Below are positions 1 to 4,581 of a DNA stretch of 8,870 nt, in pieces (the first letter of the stretch is position 1; the number at the start of each line of letters is the position of its first letter). The DNA comes from an uncultured Bacteroidota bacterium. Lineage in GTDB: Bacteria; Bacteroidota; Bacteroidia; Chitinophagales; Chitinophagaceae. The position numbers were made by a program, and so were the translations under genes. The stretch spans positions 1-8,870 of the forward strand of contig CAINOM010000024.1 in the NCBI GenBank assembly GCA_903851455.1, given 5' to 3'. The notes under the pieces are model-generated. The model had not been told where the DNA came from. It was given only the letters and a program-made list of their open reading frames with translations, and did no database searches.

Positions 1-978
1 CTCTACAAAGCAGCGGCTCTTCTTCATCCGCTCCACATGCGATGCCATGATCATCTTATCCTGCGCGCCTTCATACTCCGGCATGAACACATTCATCACC
101 TCAGATAGTTTCATGCCCGGGTGAAAATCGAAGAATGTTTTTCCATCATTGAGTACCGTAATACCCTGCAGATGACAACGCTGGCACACATTATTCTGCA
201 GCTCCGTCGACAAACGCCGCGGGTTTACTATCGAGTAGTCGGGACCTTTGGAAGTATCCACTGGGGTGCTGTTCCCTCGTTCCAGTACGTGTATGCTTCC
301 CGGCCCATGGCAGCGTTCACAGTCAATGCCGGTTTTTAGCAGCGTGTACTTGTTCTCGCTGTTGGCCACAAATTCGGGATAGCCATTGTGGCAGCTCATG
401 CATTCTATCTGTATCAGCCGCTGAAACCGTGTATTGGCGCCTTTCTCAAACCCCGGCGCCAGGTCCCATCTGTGCTTCTGTGTATAAAACGTGATAGGTG
501 CCTGGTACAAATAGCCGTTTATGCCGAAGATGTGGGAGTTGGTGTGTTGTCCCGAGCCTACTACATAGTCGACACGCTGTACGCGTTTGTGTACCGTATC
601 GCCATCCTCTACCCTGAACTCCATGATAAAGAATGAATCATTGGTCCAGTAAGGCTTGTAGTAGTAATCCAGGGATGAGTCATACACAAGGGCATGGGCC
701 GGCGAAAAATCAGCCGCTGATTTTTCTTTCGTTGCAAACCCAAACGACTGGCCCATGCCCGTCTGGATGAATGTCTGGTAGATGCTTTCATGACAGCCGC
801 GGCAGGTTTGCATGCCTACATAATGCGCCGAGGTATCGTATACATTTTTCCATTTGGAAGTTTCCTGCGGCGTGCCATCTTCGTTTTTGGTGGCTGGCGT
901 ATTGCAGAAAAATACCGGCAATGTTATTGCGAACAAAGCAAGTGTAAGTAATATTTTGCGGAGAAGGCGGGAAGGCAC
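1..978 (-). CDS. Multiheme c-type cytochrome, exported, N-terminal part (runs off left edge)
   Basis: The frame is open from a GTG at 978 to the window edge, giving 326 residues with no stop. Residues 1-25 form a basic, then hydrophobic export signal (RKILLTLALFAITL) ending in PVFFC-N. Cys25 could be a lipoprotein cysteine, but the two Phe before it fit the lipobox poorly. Four haem-attachment motifs are visible: CRGCH (59-63), CMSCH (193-197), CERCH (220-224) and CQRCH (265-269). The long gap between haems 1 and 2 and the clustered later haems recall the cytochrome c554-like multihaem proteins of Bacteroidota; this family call is by pattern only. It probably carries electrons in the periplasm or on the outer surface; partner and substrate cannot be read here. 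GTG is chosen because the frame has a TAA 21 bases upstream and no ATG before the signal. A Cys at residue 321, near the edge, suggests that more haem motifs follow outside the window. Confidence 0.88.
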   Translation of the reverse strand, partial: MPSRLLRKILLTLALFAITLPVFFCNTPATKNEDGTPQETSKWKNVYDTSAHYVGMQTCRGCHESIYQTFIQTGMGQSFGFATKEKSAADFSPAHALVYDSSLDYYYKPYWTNDSFFIMEFRVEDGDTVHKRVQRVDYVVGSGQHTNSHIFGINGYLYQAPITFYTQKHRWDLAPGFEKGANTRFQRLIQIECMSCHNGYPEFVANSENKYTLLKTGIDCERCHGPGSIHVLERGNSTPVDTSKGPDYSIVNPRRLSTELQNNVCQRCHLQGITVLNDGKTFFDFHPGMKLSEVMNVFMPEYEGAQDKMIMASHVERMKKSRCFVE

Positions 979-1110
979 TAGTTCAAAAATAGGAAATGAT
1001 TAGCCGTTTTTTTGAGTATTTATTTATGAGACTCTGTCTTACAAATCCGGATATAATTTTCTGCGCTTTGAATAAATGGAGATTGAACGGTAGATTCCGA
1101 AAAAAGGCTG
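979..1110. other. Intergenic gap between small cassette and cytochrome gene
   Basis: This is an AT-rich stretch of 132 bases with no credible reading frame on either strand. It holds the -7 box of the cytochrome gene. No stem with a T-tract typical of an intrinsic terminator was found after the 75-residue gene, so read-through into the cytochrome gene is not excluded. Confidence 0.6.
984..991 (-). promoter_or_regulatory. Bacteroidota -7 box (TATTTTTG) for the cytochrome gene
   Basis: The minus strand reads TATTTTTG, a perfect match to the Bacteroidota -7 consensus TAnnTTTG. It ends five bases before the GTG start at 978, so the transcript would have almost no leader. No clear -33 TTG/TTTG is visible at the usual distance, so this rests on the -7 box and its position. 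Confidence 0.45.
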
Positions 1111-1338
1111 TCATTCCTCATTTCGCATCAAGGTAGAGAGCTTTTGAACAAGCACATTCTTCTCCGCTTTACGACATACCTTATAGAAGATCGCCTCATC
1201 ATTGTCTGGCTCTGAATCGTTTATTACCTCCTTTAAGAAAAGACTAAGGATCTGATTAAACTCACGTTTAGCATCTGGGCTGAAGTTTTGATAAGCCCTA
1301 CCAGTTGCATCATCAACCTGAAGTACTATTCTTTCCAT
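1111..1338 (-). CDS. 75-residue hypothetical protein, last gene of the DUF6934 cassette
   Basis: The frame runs from an ATG at 1338 to a TGA at 1111. I do not recognise a named family. It opens with a short hydrophobic strand (MERIVLQVDD). Then come a likely helix (SPDAKREFNQILSLFLKEVI, residues 20-39), an acidic patch (NDSEPDNDEA, 40-49) and a basic helix with one Cys (YKVCRKAEKNVLVQKL). A strand followed by helices in so short a protein is the outline of many type II antitoxins, such as the ribbon-helix-helix type, but no diagnostic residue proves that. It begins 17 bases after the stop of the 53-residue gene on the same strand, so the two are probably co-transcribed. A real gene is supported by ATG start, tight spacing, amphipathic composition and the absence of an opposing gene. 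Confidence 0.7.
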   Translation of the reverse strand: MERIVLQVDDATGRAYQNFSPDAKREFNQILSLFLKEVINDSEPDNDEAIFYKVCRKAEKNVLVQKLSTLMRNEE

Positions 1339-1355
1339 ACTTGAACACTAAAAGT

Positions 1356-1517
1356 CTATCGAAGAACGCCGGGAGGGAAAACAGAAGTTCTTAATATTTC
1401 ATTCGCCTTATCTAATTTATCCTGGAATACGTTCATATCAAGATACTTATCCAGTTTCTTGTCCACTTTTTTAATAACCGGTTTAATACCCGTTTTCTTA
1501 TTCTTTTTCATCACCAT
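1356..1517 (-). CDS. 53-residue lysine-rich protein, middle gene of the DUF6934 cassette
   Basis: The frame runs from an ATG at 1517 (a second in-frame ATG lies at 1511) to a TAG at 1356. The N-terminal half is strongly basic (MVMKKNKKTGIKPVIKKVDKK), and the middle alternates charged and hydrophobic residues like an amphipathic helix (KLDKYLDMNVFQDKLDKANEIL). It ends in a conserved-looking tail (RTSVFPPGVLR). I know no family for it. It lies 15 bases after the DUF6934 stop and 17 bases before the 75-residue gene. A perfect -7 box ends 10 bases before the first ATG, which favours 1517 or 1511 as the start and argues that the frame is translated. The basic N-terminus would suit binding to nucleic acid or to the acidic 75-residue partner (inference). 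Confidence 0.6.
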   Translation of the reverse strand: MVMKKNKKTGIKPVIKKVDKKLDKYLDMNVFQDKLDKANEILRTSVFPPGVLR

Positions 1518-1527
1518 TGTATTACAA

Positions 1528-1535
1528 CAAAGTTA
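1528..1535 (-). promoter_or_regulatory. Internal -7 box (TAACTTTG) overlapping the DUF6934 stop codon
   Basis: The minus strand reads TAACTTTG, a perfect TAnnTTTG. Its first three bases are the TAA stop of the DUF6934 gene, and it ends 10 bases before the ATG at 1517. A TTTTG lies 14 bases upstream, shorter than the usual spacing to a -33 element. It would let the two small genes be expressed apart from DUF6934 and tyrS. Confidence 0.45.
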
Positions 1536-1976
1536 CTTTTTTCTTTTTACAAAAAATGCATCATATTCTACATTTTTCGCAAATGCTTCCCACACATTAT
1601 TTTTCCTTCCGTAAACCTCAAAATTTTCTTCAATCATTTCAAAATTATTGCAAATGCCCATCCTGTATAGCCGTGTCCTGGATTTTGTTCTGCCCACCGC
1701 CATAACATTAATGTGCGGAAATTTATCAGTGAAATGTAACAGGGTAGATGCCACTGTAGCTAACACTTTCTGGCTATCACCATTGTTTGTAATTACCAAG
1801 TCGTCGATAGCTCCGGCTTCCTCATCTTTATCGCCAAATGCGAGATTGTAAAACCCCTCGTAATAAGTTTCTCTATAAATAACCAGCTTGGCAATCCGTC
1901 CTTTTACTCCTTCGCTATAAAATTCGTAAACCATTGAGCTATCGCCTATCGTCAAGGGATATTGGTCAACATTCAT
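1533..1976 (-). CDS. DUF6934 family protein
   Basis: The frame is 147 residues, ATG at 1976 to TAA at 1533. It matches what I know of the uncharacterised Bacteroidota family DUF6934, which is usually about 150 residues. The recognisable blocks are YEFYSEGVKGRIAKLVIY (18-35), YNLAFGD (43-49), DDLVITNNGD (58-67), KVLATVASTL (69-78) and the sharply conserved GRTKSRTRLYRMGI (94-107). The Arg-rich SRTRLYR block with the preceding NNGD and KVLATV motifs suggests a compact fold with a conserved basic surface, but no activity has been established to my knowledge. There is no signal peptide or membrane segment, so it is cytoplasmic. It follows tyrS by 40 bases on the same strand and may be transcribed from it. 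The gene is visibly AT-richer than tyrS, which fits an acquired element. Confidence 0.82.
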   Translation of the reverse strand: MNVDQYPLTIGDSSMVYEFYSEGVKGRIAKLVIYRETYYEGFYNLAFGDKDEEAGAIDDLVITNNGDSQKVLATVASTLLHFTDKFPHINVMAVGRTKSRTRLYRMGICNNFEMIEENFEVYGRKNNVWEAFAKNVEYDAFFVKRKK

Positions 1977-2016
1977 AAATTACTCAGTTTTTTGTTTTTC
2001 AAGACGTTCCAATTCT

Positions 2017-3294
2017 CTACTCAAACATTGCCAATGTATAATTTGATTTCCCTTTTTGTACCAGCATATATTTACCGTTCAGCAAGTGATCTTCGGTTAT
2101 CTTGAAATCGAGCGCACTTACTTTTTCTTTGTTGATGCTTACCCCGCCATTCTGCAGCATTTTTTTAGCCTCACCTTTCGATGCAAACACCCCGCTATCA
2201 GCAAGAAAGCTGATCAGATCCAATCCACCGGCCAAAGCCTCTTTTGCCCCGGTCACCTGTGGTACGCCGTCCATCACTTCAAGTAGCTGGCTTTCGTTCA
2301 ATGAGCGCAAAGTGCCCACTGATGACTGACCGAATAATATTTCAGAAGCCTGTTTTGCGAAAGCAAGATCATCTTCACTGTGCACCAGTATGGTCATTTC
2401 CTCTGCAATCGCCTTTTGCAGTTTGCGCTGGTGGGGTGCTGTCTCATGTTCGGCTATAAGTGCCTTTATTTCATCAACCGGTTTAAAAGAAAAAACGAGC
2501 GCCATTTTAGCCGCATCAGCATCGGGTAGCTTCAGCCAGAACTGGTAGAACAAATACGGCGATGTCCTTTCCCGGTCCAGCCAAACATTACCGCTCTCGG
2601 ACTTGCCAAATTTGCTGCCATCGCTCTTGGTGATCAGTGTGCAGGTAAATGCAAATGCATCCGGTCCGCCCTTCCGGCGTATCAGTTCAGTGCCGGTCAC
2701 AATGTTGCCCCACTGGTCTGCCCCGCCCATCTGCAGCAGTACATTGTTGGTGGTACATAAGTGGTAAAAATCGTAGCCCTGTATCAGCTGGTAGGTGAAT
2801 TCTGTAAACGACATTCCTGTTTCCAGTCGCTTCTGTACAGAATCCTTGGCCAGCATGTAGTTGATGGAAATATGCTTTCCGGCATCGCGTATGAAATCGA
2901 GGAATGAAAAATCCTTGAACCAGTCATAGTTATTCACCAGCACTGCGCCATTGGTCGAAGTATTGCTGAAATCAAGGAAGTGCTCCAGTTGCCTGCGGAT
3001 GCCATTACAATTCTTTCGGATCGTATCTACATCGAGCAGGTTGCGCTCCTGCGATTTGCCCGACGGGTCACCGATCATGCCGGTTGCTCCGCCCACAAGG
3101 GCATAGGGCTTATGGCCGGCACGCTGCAGGCGCATGAGTAATGTTATTGGCAGCAAGCTGCCCACATGCAGGCTGTCGGCTGTTGGGTCAAAGCCTATGT
3201 AACCCGCCGTCATTTCTTTCAGCAGTTGCTCCTCTGTGCCCGGCATTATGTCCTGGATAAGGTTCCTTTCCTTCAGTTCCGCTATTAAATTCAT
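2017..3294 (-). CDS. tyrS: Tyrosine--tRNA ligase
   Basis: This 425-residue class I aminoacyl-tRNA synthetase attaches tyrosine to tRNA(Tyr) in the cytoplasm. The Rossmann catalytic core carries the HIGH-type motif HVGS (43-46) after YIGFDPTADSL. It also has the tyrosine- and ATP-binding blocks GGATGMIGDPSG (68-79), YQLIQGYDF (168-176) and QMGGADQWGN (188-197), and the KMSKS-type loop KFGKS (228-232), the form typical of bacterial TyrRS. The C-terminal S4-like RNA-binding domain spans about 358-424 (LADSGVFASKGEAKKMLQNG followed by INKEKV). Length and motif order are normal and nothing is missing. I place the start at the ATG at 3294 (MNLIAELKERNLIQD), which matches the usual family N-terminus. 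The frame extends to a TTG at 3318, but that codon lies within the -7 box. It is divergent from the DUF6089 gene, and the small accessory cassette follows downstream. Confidence 0.97.
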   Translation of the reverse strand: MNLIAELKERNLIQDIMPGTEEQLLKEMTAGYIGFDPTADSLHVGSLLPITLLMRLQRAGHKPYALVGGATGMIGDPSGKSQERNLLDVDTIRKNCNGIRRQLEHFLDFSNTSTNGAVLVNNYDWFKDFSFLDFIRDAGKHISINYMLAKDSVQKRLETGMSFTEFTYQLIQGYDFYHLCTTNNVLLQMGGADQWGNIVTGTELIRRKGGPDAFAFTCTLITKSDGSKFGKSESGNVWLDRERTSPYLFYQFWLKLPDADAAKMALVFSFKPVDEIKALIAEHETAPHQRKLQKAIAEEMTILVHSEDDLAFAKQASEILFGQSSVGTLRSLNESQLLEVMDGVPQVTGAKEALAGGLDLISFLADSGVFASKGEAKKMLQNGGVSINKEKVSALDFKITEDHLLNGKYMLVQKGKSNYTLAMFE

Positions 3295-3315
3295 CAAAAT
3301 GTGGTTATAAAGCGG

Positions 3316-3323
3316 CAAAAATA
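3316..3323 (-). promoter_or_regulatory. -7 box (TATTTTTG) of tyrS
   Basis: The minus strand reads TATTTTTG, a perfect match to TAnnTTTG, ending 21 bases before the tyrS ATG at 3294. A TTG at 3341-3339 lies 15 bases upstream, somewhat close for a -33 element. Transcription would start a few bases past the box, giving a leader of roughly 15 bases and excluding the upstream TTG as a start codon. Confidence 0.5.
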
Positions 3324-3365
3324 AGATTTAGCGTTTACCAATGATGATATATTATTTCGGATGCA

Positions 3366-3373
3366 TATTTTTG
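3366..3373 (+). promoter_or_regulatory. Candidate -7 box (TATTTTTG) for the DUF6089 gene
   Basis: The plus strand reads TATTTTTG in the divergent gap, 120 bases before the TTG start at 3494, which would give a leader of about 115 bases. A weaker alternative closer to the gene is TACTTTCG at 3461-3468, with a TTTTG 17 bases upstream at 3439-3443. The region is very AT-rich, so a chance match is possible. Confidence 0.3.
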
Positions 3374-3493
3374 CCATAAATTTTAATTTTTGATCACACC
3401 AGATTAATTTGATTTGTGATTTGTTTTATTATTCCGAATTTTGTTTCTATCTTTCGGTATTACTTTCGATACTACTTAACAAAAATTTAAGCG

Positions 3494-4381
3494 TTGAAAC
3501 GAATATTACTTGCCTTAGCTCTGTTTCTGCCTTTCTGCTCGCAGGCGCAATTTGCTGATTTTGCCCATATCGGGGCGACGGACCACCATGAAATAGGCCT
3601 CTCTGTGGGCGTTGCGAATTACTATGGTGATCTTCAGCCAAAGCTATTTCCTAATTATGGCTACCAGCCTATGGTTGGCATCATGTACAAGTACTTCATG
3701 AGCCCGCGAATCGGGTTAAGGGTTGGTGCTTCATACACCAATCTCACTGCGGCAGACAGCCTCAGCAATATCCCCGTAAACCAGGCACGTAATCTTAGTT
3801 TCACTACGCACCTGTTCGAGTTCCAGGGCGGCCTTGAGTTCAATTTCATTCCGATCGAAGTAATGCGTCACAAGGTATCTCCTTATATATTCGGTGGTGT
3901 TGCAGCATTCTATTTCAATCCAAGAGCACAGGACGCAGCAGGTGACATCGTTCATCTGAGGCCTTTGAGCACAGAAGGCGAAGGCTTGCCTATGTATCCC
4001 GACCGCAAACAATACAGTCTTGTTAATCTTGCTTTCCCATTCGGTGGTGGTTTCAAGTTCTTCATTGGCAAAACAATTATGTTGACTCCTGAGATCGGCT
4101 TCCGTTACACCAACACAGACTACATCGATGATGTGAGCAAATCTTATGTGAACCTTGATACACTGCAGGCTTATAAAGGAAAGATCGCCAGGGCAATGTC
4201 TTACCGTGGCAATACGGTCGCTAAATGGAATGGCGATAATCCAAACTACGGCTACCAGCGCGGTGACGCCAAATCGAATGACTGGTATTGGTATGGCAAT
4301 CTTACCGTTACCATCTTCTTCCGTGCCTTCGGCAATCCGAAGGAATACATAAAGACGCGCTGTCCCGGTTTCTTCCGTTAA
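3494..4381 (+). CDS. DUF6089 family outer-membrane beta-barrel protein
   Basis: The protein is 295 residues. A signal peptide MKRILLALALFLPFCSQA is probably cut after Ala18. The mature part shows alternating strands rich in Gly and aromatic residues typical of a small barrel: HHEIGLSVGVANYYGDL, QPMVGIMYKYFMSPRIGLRVGASY, HLFEFQGGLEFNFIP, KVSPYIFGGVAAFYF, MLTPEIGFRYTNTDYIDDV and WYWYGNLTVTIFF. The YYGDL near the N-terminus and the Cys-containing tail YIKTRCPGFFR fit the Bacteroidota family DUF6089 as I know it; its function is unknown. The frame begins with TTG at 3494; a TAA lies two codons upstream and no in-frame ATG precedes the signal peptide, so TTG is the only sensible start. Near the 3' end, 4326-4343 can form a perfect 7-pair hairpin (CCTTCGG, loop CAAT, CCGAAGG) within codons for AFGNPKE. 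It is 200 bases from ispG on the same strand. Confidence 0.85.
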   Translation: MKRILLALALFLPFCSQAQFADFAHIGATDHHEIGLSVGVANYYGDLQPKLFPNYGYQPMVGIMYKYFMSPRIGLRVGASYTNLTAADSLSNIPVNQARNLSFTTHLFEFQGGLEFNFIPIEVMRHKVSPYIFGGVAAFYFNPRAQDAAGDIVHLRPLSTEGEGLPMYPDRKQYSLVNLAFPFGGGFKFFIGKTIMLTPEIGFRYTNTDYIDDVSKSYVNLDTLQAYKGKIARAMSYRGNTVAKWNGDNPNYGYQRGDAKSNDWYWYGNLTVTIFFRAFGNPKEYIKTRCPGFFR

Positions 4382-4407
4382 CCCCCAATCCAGATAACGG
4401 GAATTTT
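4373..4407 (+). terminator. Weak candidate terminator over the DUF6089 stop codon
   Basis: CCGTTA (4375-4380) pairs with TAACGG (4395-4400) around a 14-base loop; TT/AA pairs extend it past one bulged G, and TTTT follows at 4404-4407. The TAA stop (4379-4381) overlaps the stem. The stem is short and the loop large, so this is only a candidate. Confidence 0.3.
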
Positions 4408-4541
4408 GCGTGTTTGCAAAACATGGAATAAGGAATCATTTTCAATTTTACAGTTTGGCATTGTGCAGCCTTGTGTTGCCAGCCTGGGCTGTCGTTCAAC
4501 TTCTGATATTTAGGCTTTCTTATAGAATTCCATGAGGTGCG

Positions 4542-4553
4542 CCCCTTCAGGGG
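4542..4553. repeat. CCCC-TTCA-GGGG palindrome upstream of ispG
   Basis: CCCC (4542-4545) and GGGG (4550-4553) flank TTCA, followed by TTTGAGG and then the -7 box 14 bases later. Short palindromes of this kind, CCCCTNNAGGGG with G-rich flanks, are in my recollection recurrent between genes in some Bacteroidota. In this window there is one copy, so its repeat status is not shown here. Confidence 0.35.
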
Positions 4554-4567
4554 TTTGAGGTTTTAAG

Positions 4568-4575
4568 TACCTTTG
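4568..4575 (+). promoter_or_regulatory. -7 box (TACCTTTG) of ispG
   Basis: TACCTTTG is a perfect TAnnTTTG and ends six bases before the ATG at 4582, so the mRNA would be leaderless or nearly so. The in-frame TTG at 4573, which would lengthen the protein by three residues, is part of this box and cannot be the start. No -33 element is evident at normal spacing. Confidence 0.5.
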
Positions 4576-4581
4576 CAGCCT

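Larger units (their letters stand above)
3295..3493. other. Divergent intergenic region between tyrS and the DUF6089 gene
   Basis: This AT-rich stretch of 199 bases has no reading frame of its own and must contain promoters for both directions. Besides the -7 boxes it holds a 6-base inverted repeat, ATCACA (3393-3398) and TGTGAT (3415-3420), with a 16-base spacer. That could be an operator but could equally be chance. Confidence 0.5.
4382..4581. other. Intergenic region upstream of ispG
   Basis: These 200 bases have no credible reading frame. They contain the candidate terminator of the preceding gene at the left, a small palindrome CCCCTTCAGGGG at 4542-4553, and the ispG -7 box at 4568-4575. 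I saw no riboswitch-like or tRNA-like fold, though I could not compute one. Confidence 0.5.

Noticed and set aside
121..636. Two plus-strand frames of 72 and 82 codons
   Set aside because: They are opposite the multihaem cytochrome, which has four CxxCH motifs and a signal sequence in one continuous minus-strand frame.
1517..1851. Plus-strand frames of 62 and 67 codons over the DUF6934 gene
   Set aside because: They are antisense to a recognisable family and show no features of their own.
3393..3420. Inverted repeat ATCACA-16-TGTGAT as a CRP-type operator
   Set aside because: The half-sites are in the reverse orientation to the CRP consensus and the spacer is too long. A 6-base repeat in AT-rich DNA is easily chance, so it is noted only in the intergenic entry.
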